Shown one piece after another: positions 1-9,311 of a stretch of DNA of 64,000 nt. The position numbers and the translations under genes were made by a program. The notes under the pieces were generated by a model. That model was not told the DNA's origin and searched no databases. It saw only the letters and a program-made list of their open reading frames with translations. Positions within the stretch are counted from its first letter, which is position 1. Each line of letters starts with the position of its first letter. This stretch comes from Corynebacterium sp. (lineage in GTDB: Bacteria > Actinomycetota > Actinomycetes > Mycobacteriales > Mycobacteriaceae): assembly GCF_030532195.1 (NCBI RefSeq), contig NZ_JAUNLP010000007.1, positions 62,001-126,000 on the forward strand, read 5' to 3'.

Positions 1-129
1 AACTCCGATGCCTACACTTTCAACTTGCGCTAACTTAAAGTGCTTGACCGCGTGTAAGAGCAGCTGCGGAAAAGCTTCAGGCACTGCCGAGGGGGCTAGG
101 AGGGGAGGGTGCGAGGCGCGGGGGAGAAG

Positions 130-1698
130 CTAGCGCTCGGCCCCCAGGCCGAGCGCAATGGCCTCAGCAATCGTGCCAGCTTCCAGAAGACGCATTCCCG
201 CGGGCCCCTTAGAACCACGGGGCACAATCGCGGTTTTGAATCCCATGCGGTGTGCTTCCTTCAACCGCCATTCCAGGTCAGTGACGCGGCGAACTTCGCC
301 GGCGAGCCCCAACTCACCCAGCGCGATGGTCTTGTCCTGGAACGTACGCTTAGTCATCGATGAAGCCAGCGCCAATGCAATTGCGAGATCAGCAGCTGGC
401 TCCGACAGCGTCATGCCGCCGACTGTGGAGACATACATCTCCATCCGCGCCAACTGTTTGAAATTGCCGTGCTCGGTCAGCACGGCCGCCACCATGGGCA
501 CACGCCGCGGATCGAGCCCTGAGACGTTACGACGCGGATTGTGCGCCTCAGTATTGATAACCAGGCCTTGAACCTCCGCCAAAATGGGCCTGCGCCCATC
601 CATTGCCACCGTAATTGCTGTTCCCGATGTCGGCGTGCGGTGGTGCAAAAACAGCCCAGATGGATCTTCGACCTCCGCAATACCGCCTGCGGTCTGTTCA
701 AAACAGCCCACCTCATCAGTGCTGCCGAAGCGGTTTTTCAGGCCTCGCAAAAAGCGCAGTCCCGAATGCCGGTCGCCCTCGAAATTCAGCACCACATCAA
801 CCAGGTGCTCCATCGTGCGAGGCCCCGCAACATTGCCGTCCTTGGTCACATGTCCGACCAGGAAAATCGCCGTTCCGGTTTCCTTTGCCAGCGCCGCCAG
901 CGCGGAGGTCACAGCTCTTGCCTGCGCGACGCCACCACGGGCACCGTCAACATCAGCGCGCATGGTCTGCACCGAGTCCACAATCAGCAGCCCAGGGGAG
1001 AGCTCGAGCGTTAAATCAATGACATCTTCAATATTCGACACCGCTGACAAATACAGCGAATCCGACAGCGCTCCAGTGCGTTCCGCGCGCAGGCGCACCT
1101 GGCCTACTGACTCCTCGCCGGTGACGTACAGCGTTGGACCCAAATCACCGTCTGCGCAGCGGTATGCCACCTCAAGAAGCAGCGTCGATTTACCCACACC
1201 AGGCTCGCCGGCCAGCAACACCAATGACCCCGGCACAATACCTGAGCCAAGCACTCGGTCCAGCTCGCCAATGCCCGTGCGCACCGCATGCGCAGCCTTG
1301 GCGGAAATTCCCGTAATGGCTCTCACTGACTGGTCAGAGGCGGGGATTCGGTCTGTCAGTGATGTCTCCGAGGCGAATCGCTCCCCGGCTTCGTCGTCAA
1401 GCGCGCGCTCAGCTAACCTGCGACTGGTCGCTGCGATGTCGGAGCGGGTAGACGCTGCTGCTTTACGACGGCGCCCCTGCCCGTCCGGCCCCGCAGCGGT
1501 GGCTGACTGGCGCCGTTTCTTGGCCGCGCGTGCGGCAATTGAATCTTCGAGACCGCCGCCGGACTTCCCGCTGCCAGTGCGAATCGTGACTTTTTCGAGC
1601 GTGCCCCACTCTTTGCAGTTAGGGCATTGCCCGACCCATTTTGATACTTGCCAGCCACATGCTGAGCATTCGTAGGCTTCGTCTTTGGCCTTAGCCAC
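130..1698 (-). CDS. radA: DNA repair protein RadA (Sms)
   Basis: RadA is a RecA-like ATPase that processes branched intermediates in recombinational repair in the cytoplasm. The 522-aa product has an N-terminal zinc finger (Cys11, Cys14, Cys25, Cys28), a Walker A motif GEPGVGKST at about 164-172, a Walker B-like LLIVD at 237-241, the RadA-specific KNRFG motif at 321-325 and a C-terminal Lon-protease-like domain. It is about 60 residues longer than the usual ~460; the extra length lies in a Lys/Arg/Ala-rich linker between the zinc finger and the ATPase (about 40-125). The next gene downstream would lie left of the window. Identity is firm. Confidence 0.97.
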   Translation of the reverse strand: MAKAKDEAYECSACGWQVSKWVGQCPNCKEWGTLEKVTIRTGSGKSGGGLEDSIAARAAKKRRQSATAAGPDGQGRRRKAAASTRSDIAATSRRLAERALDDEAGERFASETSLTDRIPASDQSVRAITGISAKAAHAVRTGIGELDRVLGSGIVPGSLVLLAGEPGVGKSTLLLEVAYRCADGDLGPTLYVTGEESVGQVRLRAERTGALSDSLYLSAVSNIEDVIDLTLELSPGLLIVDSVQTMRADVDGARGGVAQARAVTSALAALAKETGTAIFLVGHVTKDGNVAGPRTMEHLVDVVLNFEGDRHSGLRFLRGLKNRFGSTDEVGCFEQTAGGIAEVEDPSGLFLHHRTPTSGTAITVAMDGRRPILAEVQGLVINTEAHNPRRNVSGLDPRRVPMVAAVLTEHGNFKQLARMEMYVSTVGGMTLSEPAADLAIALALASSMTKRTFQDKTIALGELGLAGEVRRVTDLEWRLKEAHRMGFKTAIVPRGSKGPAGMRLLEAGTIAEAIALGLGAER

Positions 1699-1929
1699 AG
1701 CTCAAACCGCCTTTGCATCAAAGTGGATAAAAATTGCCCCAGATACGCAAGAGCGGACCAGGGGGCGGTGTCTTAACAAAAGGTCTAAGCCCAAAAGACT
1801 GTCTCGAAGACTTTTACGCCCCATGGTCCGTATCAAGCGACCAATCGCCCGTGCCCGCTCGATGAAAACTCTTCGCGTGATGCGGGACAGGACCGCCCGC
1901 AGCAGCGCTATCGCTGCAGGCAGGAATGA

Positions 1930-2616
1930 TTACTTGGACTCAATCATGCCGTCAGCGCCACGGTCCGGCTGACCGGCCTCGAGGATGTCGGCGGAGATGG
2001 TGATGTCCAGGTCGTAGGAGTTCTTGTTGCCCTGCGGGTCAGAGAAGGTGAAGGTTGCCTCACGGTTCTGGCCAGCGGCGCTGCTGTTGGCGCCAACCAG
2101 GGTGGTCGGGTCCAGCTTGTTGGTGTAGTAAGCGATGCAGCCGGTGCCTTCCTTGGCGTTCTTGGCCAGTGGCTTGATGATAGCCTCCGGGCCAGCAACA
2201 ATCTGGCACTCGCGCGGCAGGGAGAGATCGCCCTTGGCCGCCTTAGCGAAACGCGGGGTCTCAGCGACCTTGGTCAACTTGACCTCGCCGAGGCCTTCAA
2301 CCTCAACAGAGTCCAGCGTGTAGACGGACTCAGTTGCGCGCTGCTGGTTGCTGGCGGAGAACTTCAGACCAGCGGTGCCAGCCTCCGGGTCAACCAGGAT
2401 GTGAGCGTCGCGGATGTTGATGAAGCCGAGAGCCGGGTTAGCGTCGCCAGCACCGGTGCCAGCAGCGTCCTTGCCAGCGTTCATTGCACCGTCGACAGCT
2501 GGGTGCTGGTTAGCGGTCTGCGAAATCTGGCCGGCGCCACAGGCAGCCAGCGCAATTGCGGATGCCGCGGAGACGGTAACGAGGGCGCTGCGGCGAAGTA
2601 CGGACTTGAAGGCCAT
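1930..2616 (-). CDS. Secreted lipoprotein of unknown function
   Basis: The 228-aa product begins with a basic n-region, a hydrophobic core and a lipobox LAAC with Cys26, so it should be a lipid-anchored extracytoplasmic protein. I recognise no catalytic motif; the rest looks like a beta-rich domain. A good ribosome binding site (GGAGGAAA) sits about 8 nt before the ATG. As I recall, a hypothetical lipoprotein lies between radA and carD in other corynebacteria too, so this is probably a conserved but uncharacterised gene. It is transcribed divergently from carD, and the shared intergenic region contains a large dyad. Confidence 0.85.
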   Translation of the reverse strand: MAFKSVLRRSALVTVSAASAIALAACGAGQISQTANQHPAVDGAMNAGKDAAGTGAGDANPALGFINIRDAHILVDPEAGTAGLKFSASNQQRATESVYTLDSVEVEGLGEVKLTKVAETPRFAKAAKGDLSLPRECQIVAGPEAIIKPLAKNAKEGTGCIAYYTNKLDPTTLVGANSSAAGQNREATFTFSDPQGNKNSYDLDITISADILEAGQPDRGADGMIESK

Positions 2617-2668
2617 GACTAGGTTTCCTCCAGTAGCTCGAGGATGGGCGATAGGATTTTGTATTTAA

Positions 2669-2699
2669 AGAACACCTTAGTGTCTTCCTAAGATGTTCT
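2669..2699. promoter_or_regulatory. 12-bp inverted repeat between lipoprotein gene and carD
   Basis: Two 12-nt arms (AGAACACCTTAG at 2669-2680 and CTAAGATGTTCT at 2688-2699) are complementary except at one position and are separated by 7 nt. The site lies between two divergent genes, so a terminator role is unlikely. An operator, or a 5' UTR hairpin of the lipoprotein mRNA, fits better. Just downstream, an extended -10 (TGATAGGGT, hexamer 2732-2737) could drive carD. Confidence 0.55.
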
Positions 2700-2768
2700 C
2701 ATACTACCCGTAAAATCATGGGGGGACATGATAGGGTGGAAGGCCGTTGGAAAGGGCGTGTGCATTAC

Positions 2769-3344
2769 ATGGAATTCAGCATTGGCGATACCGTAGTTTA
2801 TCCACACCACGGAGCCGCAAAGATTGAAAACATCGTGGAGCGAGAGCTGAACGGAGAAACTGTTCAGTACCTCGTATTGCAGATTCTGCAGAGTGATCTG
2901 AATATCCAGGTGCCAGCCAAGAACGCCGAGCTGGTCGGTGTCCGCGATGTGGTCGGCGAAGAGGGTCTGCTGAAGGTCTTCTCTGTACTGCGCGAGACCG
3001 ATGTTGAAGAGGCCGGAAACTGGTCCCGCCGTTACAAGGCCAACCAGGAGCGCCTGGGTTCCGGCGACATCAATAAGGTCGCAGAAGTTGTTCGTGACCT
3101 CTGGCGCCGTGACCAGGACCGCGGTCTGTCCGCAGGTGAAAAGCGCATGCTGAGCAAGGCTCGTCAGGTTCTCGTCGGCGAGCTGGCTCTGGCGGAGGGC
3201 GTCGATGAGGCCAAGACTGAAGAAGTCTTTGCTCGCATTGATGCCACCATTGAGCGTCACCGCGCACTGGCAGAGGAAAAGGCTGCTGGTGATAAGAAGG
3301 ACGACGCCGATGACAAGCCGGTGGATCTCGACGCTAAGAAATAG
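2769..3344 (+). CDS. carD: RNA polymerase-binding transcription factor CarD
   Basis: CarD binds the RNA polymerase beta subunit and stabilises open promoter complexes; it is essential in mycobacteria. The 191-aa protein starts [17 protein letters not shown], the canonical N-terminus of the Tudor-like RNAP-interacting domain. The DNA-binding C-terminal part contains the highly conserved NWSRRYKAN and DLWRRDQ...LSAGEKRML segments. The frame is open upstream to 2718, but the family start and the GGAAAGGG ribosome binding site at 2749-2756 favour ATG 2769. The C-terminal tail is extended and charged (Lys/Asp-rich) compared with mycobacterial CarD. A strong terminator follows. Confidence 0.96.
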   Translation: MEFSIGDTVVYPHHGAAKIENIVERELNGETVQYLVLQILQSDLNIQVPAKNAELVGVRDVVGEEGLLKVFSVLRETDVEEAGNWSRRYKANQERLGSGDINKVAEVVRDLWRRDQDRGLSAGEKRMLSKARQVLVGELALAEGVDEAKTEEVFARIDATIERHRALAEEKAAGDKKDDADDKPVDLDAKK

Positions 3345-3399
3345 AGCTGTCTGATAAATAGAGCTGAGCGATAGGCCGGTCTGACAGACTTTTTACAAG

Positions 3400-3443
3400 A
3401 CGGCTGGTGCACAAATATCCGACGTGTGCACCAGCCGTTTTGT
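3400..3443 (+). terminator. Intrinsic terminator after carD
   Basis: A perfect 14-bp stem (ACGGCTGGTGCACA at 3400-3413 with its complement at 3425-3438), an 11-nt loop and a short T-rich tail. It separates carD from cysS and overlaps the upstream part of the cysS reading frame, which supports the later cysS start. Confidence 0.9.
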
Positions 3444-3485
3444 GCATTTTCACCCGCGTGTAGTTCCACCGCTATGCTCGGGGGC

Positions 3486-4889
3486 GTGACTTTTCAAATC
3501 TTCGATACCGCATCCCGCCAGCTGAAGGATTTCGAGCCGCTCCGTAAGGGGCATGCCTCTATCTACCTGTGTGGTGCAACGCCGCAGGCGCAGCCACACA
3601 TCGGCCACGTTCGCTCCGGTGTTGCCTTTGACATCCTGCGTCGTTGGCTCATGGCCAAGGGGTTGGACGTTGCATTCGTGCGCAACGTCACCGATATCGA
3701 TGACAAGATTTTGACCAAGGCAGCAGAACATGGCCGTCCCTGGTGGGAGTGGGTCTCCCGCTTCGAGCGCGAATTTACCTGGGCCTACAATCAGCTCGGC
3801 GTGCTCCCGCCATCCGTTGAACCGCGCGCGACCGGCCATGTCACTCAAATGGTCGAGTACATGCAGCGTCTGATGGACAACGGCTTTGCCTACGATGTCG
3901 ACGGCAGCGTCTACTTCGACGTTGATGCCTGGACCAAGGCTGAGGGCAGTGACTACGGCAGCCTGTCCGGCAACCGCGTGGAAGATATGGAGCAGGGCGA
4001 GACCAATACCCCTGGCAAGCGCGGCGCGCACGACTTCGCGCTGTGGAAGGCCGCCAAGCCGGGTGAGCCGTCGTGGCCGACTCCGTGGGGCAACGGCCGC
4101 CCGGGCTGGCACCTAGAGTGCTCCGCCATGGCGACCTACTACCTGGGTTCCGAGTTCGACATCCACTGCGGCGGTCTGGATCTGCAGTTCCCGCACCACG
4201 AAAACGAAATTGCACAGTCGCACGCAGCCGGTGACGGCTTCGCCCGCTACTGGATGCACAATCACTGGGTCACCATGGCCGGTGAGAAGATGTCCAAGTC
4301 GCTTGGCAACGTGCTGTCAGTGCCGCACATCCTGACCATGGTTCGTCCGGTCGAGCTACGCTACTACCTCGGCAGCGCCCACTACCGTTCCGTCCTGGAG
4401 TACTCCGAGGAGGCTCTGCAGGAGGCAGCGGCGGGTTACCGTCGTATCGAGGCGTTCTTGCACCGTGCCGTCGATAAGCTCGGCGATATCAAAGTGGGGA
4501 AGTGGACGCCGGAATTTGAAGCCGCGCTCGACGCCGATCTCGCCGTCCCACGCGCGCTCGCGGAGATTCACAACGCCGTGCGTGCGGGCAATCAGGCGCT
4601 TGCCGACGGCGACGAGACCAAGGCGAAGGAGATTGCCGGCGCTGTCCGCGCAATGGCCGGTGTCCTCGGTTTTGATCCGCTGGATGAGAAGTGGGCAACG
4701 GAGACCTCTACCTCGGACGGCGCAATGCATGCTCTGGGTGTTCTGGTGGAGCATCAGCTGGAAGAGCGCACCCGTGCTCGTGCTGAGAAGGACTGGGCTA
4801 CTGCCGATGCTGTGCGTGACCGTCTGAAGGAAGCGGGTATTGAGGTAACTGATACACCGGATGGTCCGGCTTGGTCTGTCGCTGATTAA
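3486..4889 (+). CDS. cysS: Cysteinyl-tRNA synthetase
   Basis: Class I aminoacyl-tRNA synthetase that charges tRNA-Cys. The HIGH-like signature appears as PHIGHVRSG, the zinc-binding residues are in YLCGATP, HLECS and HHENE, and the KMSKS loop is EKMSKSLGN. The product from GTG 3486 is 467 aa, a normal length. I chose this start because the open frame upstream (to 3426) runs through the carD terminator, because family members start VTFQIFD-like, and because a -10 hexamer TATGCT (3473-3478) lies 7 nt before it, implying a leaderless transcript. Confidence 0.95.
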   Translation: MTFQIFDTASRQLKDFEPLRKGHASIYLCGATPQAQPHIGHVRSGVAFDILRRWLMAKGLDVAFVRNVTDIDDKILTKAAEHGRPWWEWVSRFEREFTWAYNQLGVLPPSVEPRATGHVTQMVEYMQRLMDNGFAYDVDGSVYFDVDAWTKAEGSDYGSLSGNRVEDMEQGETNTPGKRGAHDFALWKAAKPGEPSWPTPWGNGRPGWHLECSAMATYYLGSEFDIHCGGLDLQFPHHENEIAQSHAAGDGFARYWMHNHWVTMAGEKMSKSLGNVLSVPHILTMVRPVELRYYLGSAHYRSVLEYSEEALQEAAAGYRRIEAFLHRAVDKLGDIKVGKWTPEFEAALDADLAVPRALAEIHNAVRAGNQALADGDETKAKEIAGAVRAMAGVLGFDPLDEKWATETSTSDGAMHALGVLVEHQLEERTRARAEKDWATADAVRDRLKEAGIEVTDTPDGPAWSVAD

Positions 4890-4899
4890 AATTCCTTTT

Positions 4900-4927
4900 T
4901 CTATTACAACCGGTCTATTACAACCGG
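4900..4927. repeat. Perfect 14-bp tandem duplication
   Basis: TCTATTACAACCGG occurs twice head to tail (4900-4913 and 4914-4927) in the short gap between cysS and rlmB. It is probably a slippage or duplication product and may vary between strains. Confidence 0.85.
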
Positions 4928-4957
4928 CTCGCAAACGCCTACAGAAAGCAGGTAGCA

Positions 4958-5905
4958 ATGGCAGGTAATGACCGCCGTCGTGGCGCAGTGCGCAAGAGCA
5001 GCAAGAAGCAAGTCAAGGGCTCCGGTGGCCAGAAGCGCGGACTGCGTGGCAAAGGCCCGACCCCGAAGGCGGAAGACCGCGTCTACCACGCAGCGCACAA
5101 GCGGGCCAATGAGAAGCGTCGCCGTGACTCCGGGCGCCATGAGCGCAAGGGCGATGGCACCGAACTGGTTGTGGGACGTAACCCAGTTGTGGAATGCCTC
5201 CACGCGAAGGTGCCCGCTGCCTCGCTGATTGTTGCACTGGGTACGGACAATGACGATCGCCTGCAGGAGGCCGTGCTCATTGCCAACTCGCGTGGCATTC
5301 CGATTCGCGAGGTGCCTCGTCACGAGCTCGATGCGATGACCGGCAACACCATGCACCAGGGCATTGGTCTGCAGATTCCGCCATACAAGTACTCCTCGGT
5401 GGAAGATCTCATTGATTCTGTGGCCAGCAGCGGCGAGCCGGGACTCGTCGTGTGCCTGGATAACATCACCGACCCGCGCAATCTCGGTGCGGTTATCCGT
5501 TCTGTTGCCGCATTTGGTGGTCACGGTGTGGTCATTCCGGAGCGTCGCTCGGCATCTGTCACCGGCGTTACCTGGCGTACCTCTGCGGGCACAGCTGCAC
5601 GTCTGCCTGTCGCTCGTGCGACCAATATGGTGCGCTCGCTCAAGCAGTTCCAGAAGGCCGGCTACCAGGTGGTAGGCCTCGATGCAGGTGGCGAGCACAC
5701 CCTGGATACCTACGACGGCACCACTCCGGTGGTTGTGGTCGTTGGCTCCGAGGGCAAGGGGCTGTCGCGCCTGGTGCGCGAAACTTGTGACACCATCATG
5801 TCCATTCCGATGACCGGTTGGGTGGAATCGCTCAACGCATCGGTTGCCGCTGGCGTGACTTTGAGTGAATTTGCTCGTCAGCGCAGGGCAAAGAGCGCCG
5901 AATAG
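4958..5905 (+). CDS. rlmB: 23S rRNA (guanosine-2'-O-)-methyltransferase RlmB (SpoU/TrmH family)
   Basis: SPOUT-fold methyltransferase that 2'-O-methylates G2251 of 23S rRNA with AdoMet. The 315-aa protein has a basic, probably disordered N-terminal extension (about 1-65, many Lys/Arg), a substrate-binding domain starting [13 protein letters not shown], and the SpoU motifs [29 protein letters not shown] and [16 protein letters not shown]. It follows cysS, the usual corynebacterial order, and is probably cotranscribed with it. Confidence 0.94.
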   Translation: MAGNDRRRGAVRKSSKKQVKGSGGQKRGLRGKGPTPKAEDRVYHAAHKRANEKRRRDSGRHERKGDGTELVVGRNPVVECLHAKVPAASLIVALGTDNDDRLQEAVLIANSRGIPIREVPRHELDAMTGNTMHQGIGLQIPPYKYSSVEDLIDSVASSGEPGLVVCLDNITDPRNLGAVIRSVAAFGGHGVVIPERRSASVTGVTWRTSAGTAARLPVARATNMVRSLKQFQKAGYQVVGLDAGGEHTLDTYDGTTPVVVVVGSEGKGLSRLVRETCDTIMSIPMTGWVESLNASVAAGVTLSEFARQRRAKSAE

Positions 5906-6453
5906 CAGGGCGTTCTTTTGCCCCCGACTGTTGGCATTATCAATTCGTTATAAAAACGGTGTCTACGTGGATATAGCCAAGGGTGTAATTAGCTCTGTCG
6001 CTAATAATTACCCCCGGTAGTTTACGCTGGGAAAAGAAATTCTTTTTCCGGCGTGCGCTGCGCAAATGCTCGCATTAATATCGCAGCTAACAGGAAATTC
6101 TTCGCAGTCTCTCAGCATAGGGGCGACGCAATTATGCTCCTGAAAATGAGGGCATGAATGGTTGAATGTGATGAATTCTGCGGACCGATTGGCGGCTTAC
6201 ACGGCCAACTTTTGGGTAGTTGAAGTGCCTCCACCAAGGCGACTTCAGCAGTGGTTTTCTGTTGGCAGGGGATAAACAAAATCCTTATAACTCTTTGCTA
6301 GGAAGAAGTGCCACACAAAAAGGGTGGGGGGATTTCAGCGGCGAGTTTATGAGCGCTCAGAGGTGCATAGGGGGGCTCGCCGCAGTTGAAGGGAAGTCCG
6401 GGCAGTCTTCTCATAAGTGGCTTGGCTGATGCGTGGGGGGACGTATTTCAGCC
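5906..6453. other. 548-bp intergenic region, no recognisable gene
   Basis: This lies between the convergent ends of rlmB and the zinc permease gene. It is AT-richer than its surroundings. I see no clear terminator and no convincing coding frame; the 69-codon frame at 6220-6429 lacks recognisable content. An imperfect hairpin (TGAAGTGCC with GGCGACTTCA, about 6221-6246) is present. A non-coding RNA is possible but unsupported. Confidence 0.4.
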
Positions 6454-7347
6454 TTAGTCGCCGGGAAGGCTGTTCGGCATTTCCTTTTGTTCCCACTTCG
6501 CAGCCTGGACGTCATCACGTGTTGCCTTGCGTGATTGCACAGCGCCGATGGCATAGCAGATTAGGTAAATGACAAAAGAGATGGTGGTTACCAGCACGCT
6601 CACCGGAATACCGGGTGCCAGCGACAGGATAATGCCACCGACGGCGGATACTTCCGCAAAGATGGTCGACAGGATGACGGCCTTAACAGGCGATGCGGTG
6701 ACGAAGGCGGCGGCAGCGCCAGGGGTGATAATCAGCGCGATAATAAGCAGAGAGCCGACAATCTGGACACCCTGAGCAGCAACCAGACCGGTGAGAATTG
6801 CGAAGTAAATTGCCAATCCCTTGACGTTTACACCACAGGCAGCGGCCATAATCGGATCCGCCGAGGCGAAGAGAAGTGGCCGCCATTTCCACGCAATGCC
6901 ACCGACCACGATGACCGCGACACAGGCCATGGTCCACAGTGAGGTGTCATTCAGGCCAATGATTTGGCCGGTCAACAGTGAAAAGGCCGTGCTTGTGCGC
7001 CCCGGATAGAGGTGGATAAAGAGCACGGATAGTCCCATGCCGAAACTTAAAACCACCCCGACAACAGCATCTTTGCCGCCCTTGATTGACAGCAGTGCCA
7101 AGATGACCGCAATAATCACCGAACCCACGATGGCGCCACCGCTGACGCTTACCCCCAGAAGCAGAGCAGCTGAGGCGCCCATAAGAGCGAGCTCACTGGT
7201 GCCATGGACAGTGAAGCTCATCTGACGCATCACAATCAGTGGTGAGATCACGCCGGAAATGAGCCCGAGTAAAACAGCGGCGATAAGTGCGTTGTGGACG
7301 AAGCCGACCTGGAGAAGCTCGGCAGTATCAGCAAAGTACTGAGCCAT
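6454..7347 (-). CDS. znuB: Zinc/metal ABC transporter permease (ZnuB-type)
   Basis: The 297-aa, strongly hydrophobic protein has about eight predicted membrane segments typical of the ABC-3 family that imports Zn2+ or Mn2+. The family features are an early glycine-rich segment (GLISGVISPLIV) and the late ALIITPGAAAAF motif. Its ATG overlaps the stop codon of the ATPase gene by one base (TAATG), so the two are translationally coupled. Zinc rather than manganese is inferred from the His-rich binding protein and the Zur-like box at the head of the operon. Confidence 0.88.
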   Translation of the reverse strand: MAQYFADTAELLQVGFVHNALIAAVLLGLISGVISPLIVMRQMSFTVHGTSELALMGASAALLLGVSVSGGAIVGSVIIAVILALLSIKGGKDAVVGVVLSFGMGLSVLFIHLYPGRTSTAFSLLTGQIIGLNDTSLWTMACVAVIVVGGIAWKWRPLLFASADPIMAAACGVNVKGLAIYFAILTGLVAAQGVQIVGSLLIIALIITPGAAAAFVTASPVKAVILSTIFAEVSAVGGIILSLAPGIPVSVLVTTISFVIYLICYAIGAVQSRKATRDDVQAAKWEQKEMPNSLPGD

Positions 7348-8027
7348 TAGGCGATGACCAACCTTCCCTCGACTTCGGCGACGACAATCTTCGCCTGATA
7401 GAGCTCAGACAGTGTCTCTGACGTGATGATTTCTCTCACCGGCCCCACAGCATGGCCATGAGGCGTCAAATACAGTACGCGGTCACAGACATCCAAGATT
7501 GGATTGATGCCGTGAGTGACAAAGACAACTGCGGTGCCATGCTGACGACAGCGTTGGTCCAAGCGTTCAACCGTGGTGCGCTGTGCCGCAGGATCGAGGG
7601 AGAGCAAGGGTTCGTCGCATAGCAAAAAGTCCGGATCTGAGACGAGCGCCTGTGCCTGCCGGACCAGTTGTTGCTGACCGCCAGAGAGCGTGCCGACGCG
7701 ACGGTCGGCGATTCCTGTTGCGCCGACATAAGCCAGCACGTCGTCGGTGGCGGAGCGATTTTTTCCAGCGGCGAGCTCGACGAGATCGCGGACTCTAATG
7801 GGCAGCGCGGAATCAAACATGCGCTGCTGCGGGATGTATCCCAGCTTGCCTTCGACTTCTACCGTGCCGCTGGTCAGTCGGCGGGTTCCCAATGCGGTGG
7901 TGAGCAGAGTGGATTTGCCGACGCCATTTGGTCCCAGGATGGCGAGGAATTCGCCGGGTTCGACATTGAGATTCAGGTCGGACCATAGCGGGGCAACGGC
8001 GGCGTTAGTAAAAGTCAGGTGGGGCAA
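7347..8027 (-). CDS. znuC: Zinc/metal ABC transporter ATP-binding protein (ZnuC-type)
   Basis: Cytoplasmic ATPase of the same importer, 226 aa. Walker A is GPNGVGKST, the signature LSGGQQQ, Walker B FLLCDEPLL, and the switch His lies in VFVTHG. The start is TTG, two bases after the znuA stop codon, with no better start nearby; tight coupling to znuA is likely. Confidence 0.9.
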   Translation of the reverse strand: MPHLTFTNAAVAPLWSDLNLNVEPGEFLAILGPNGVGKSTLLTTALGTRRLTSGTVEVEGKLGYIPQQRMFDSALPIRVRDLVELAAGKNRSATDDVLAYVGATGIADRRVGTLSGGQQQLVRQAQALVSDPDFLLCDEPLLSLDPAAQRTTVERLDQRCRQHGTAVVFVTHGINPILDVCDRVLYLTPHGHAVGPVREIITSETLSELYQAKIVVAEVEGRLVIA

Positions 8028-8029
8028 TG

Positions 8030-9028
8030 CTATGCGGACTCCAGTTCAGACAAGGTCTGCTTGTAGAGGTCGAAGAAAGACTGATCGGCACTCGGAGATT
8101 CGTAAACGTTGATGATTTTAACGCCCTTTGCCTTTGCTGCCTCGACAAGGCGCTGCGAAACCTGATCATGAGTCTGCGGCGCGTCGATGAGGTAGTCAAG
8201 ATCGCCGGACTCAATGAGCTTCAGCATCTCGTTGACATCAGCTGCCGAAGGCTCAGACTCATTGAGCGTGGACTGACGGTAGCCCTTCGGGGTGATGTCC
8301 TTGACCTTGGTGTCCTTCAAAATGTCGTCAGCGAGTGGGTGGACCTGCGCCACCTTAGCGGCCTTAATCTTGGACTTGGACTTTTCGATGGCCTTGAGCT
8401 CCTTGTCAACAGCGTTCATGTCGGCCTTAGCGCCCTTCTTTGTCAGCGCATCTGTCAGCTGCTGTGCAGTTTCCTCGACAGCATCGGTGTCGTACCAGAT
8501 GTGTTCGTTGGTCTCGCCGTCGTGATGGTGCTCGTGAGTGTCGTCGTGCTCTTCGTGGTCGTGGCCTTCTTCGCCTTCGTGATCGTGGTCGTGGCCCTCA
8601 TGTTCATGGTCGTGAGCATCTTCGCCCTCATGCTCATGATCGTGACCGTGCTCATCCGTTGGCAGAGCGGAGATGATGACCTTGTCCTGCGTATCTCGCA
8701 GGGAAGAGGTCAGCCAGGCGTCGTAATGCCCGCCGCCGGCGATGAGAATGTCAGCCTTTTCGACTTTCGCCATATCCGATGCTGCTGGTTCGTAGGAGTG
8801 CGGGTCGATGTCGTTGGATGAGATGATGGGGTCGATAGAGACCTTTTCATCATCGGTGACGGCATCGGCAATATCTGCCCAGACCTTCGTGGAAGTGACG
8901 ACCTTGATATTGTCCTGCGACTGGCCTGCAGTGGACTTGGTGTCATCGCTGGAGCAAGCGCCCAGGCCGGCCACCAGGCCTGCGGCTGCGACTACTGCAC
9001 CAATACGTGTGGAAAAGCGTGCCTTCAT
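8030..9028 (-). CDS. znuA: Zinc ABC transporter substrate-binding lipoprotein (ZnuA-type)
   Basis: Lipid-anchored metal-binding protein that feeds the permease. From ATG 9028 the product is 332 aa: signal peptide with lipobox LGAC, a cluster A-I binding protein fold with metal-ligand regions around DPHSYEP and HIWYD, and a His/Asp/Glu-rich loop of about 43 residues (about 127-169) containing HDHEHEG repeats. Such loops are typical of zinc rather than manganese binding proteins. The frame also offers ATG 9040; 9028 is preferred because a GGAT ribosome-binding sequence is better spaced there. First gene of the znuA-C-B operon. Confidence 0.93.
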   Translation of the reverse strand: MKARFSTRIGAVVAAAGLVAGLGACSSDDTKSTAGQSQDNIKVVTSTKVWADIADAVTDDEKVSIDPIISSNDIDPHSYEPAASDMAKVEKADILIAGGGHYDAWLTSSLRDTQDKVIISALPTDEHGHDHEHEGEDAHDHEHEGHDHDHEGEEGHDHEEHDDTHEHHHDGETNEHIWYDTDAVEETAQQLTDALTKKGAKADMNAVDKELKAIEKSKSKIKAAKVAQVHPLADDILKDTKVKDITPKGYRQSTLNESEPSAADVNEMLKLIESGDLDYLIDAPQTHDQVSQRLVEAAKAKGVKIINVYESPSADQSFFDLYKQTLSELESA

Positions 9029-9093
9029 ATGCGTATCCAATCATGCTGCCAAGCCATAGCGAAGAGCGCATCAACTTCGACAGCAAAGCGTTG

Positions 9094-9114
9094 TTGAAAA
9101 TGGTTATCGTTTGA
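9094..9114. promoter_or_regulatory. Zur-like operator upstream of znuA
   Basis: An imperfect dyad of the form TTGAAAAT-GGTT-ATCGTTTGA lies about 65 bp upstream of znuA. It resembles the AT-rich dyad bound by Fur-family Zur repressors in actinobacteria. On the znuA strand a -10-like CATAAT lies next to it, so a bound repressor would block transcription. Assignment is by resemblance and context. Confidence 0.6.
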
Positions 9115-9311
9115 TTATGTCTATATAGTAGGTAACGCAGTCGGTGAGAAACAAGATGCCGTGGTTGAATGCGGGATGAATGTACCAACTTGGGTAGAGT
9201 TGCAGACGGAATGATACGTGTGGTGCCCACTGCCGCCGTCGCCTTTTTGGGCCATGGAAAGCAGCGGTCGGCCCTCACTTGAACTTATGTCATGAAGGGT
9301 CGGTATTTTCC

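Noticed and set aside
584-1675. 363-codon frame antisense to radA
   Set aside because: Shadow, Ser/Arg/Pro-rich composition typical of antisense reading.
3426-3485. Upstream extension of the cysS frame
   Set aside because: It overlaps the carD terminator, and the leaderless promoter points to GTG 3486.
6380-6420. GGGAAGTCCGGGC resembling the P4 region of RNase P RNA
   Set aside because: Only one short segment matches; the second P4 strand and the remaining conserved regions are not found around it.
8440-8676. His/Arg/Gly-rich frame and other frames over the znuA His loop
   Set aside because: They arise from the repetitive His/Asp/Glu codons of ZnuA.
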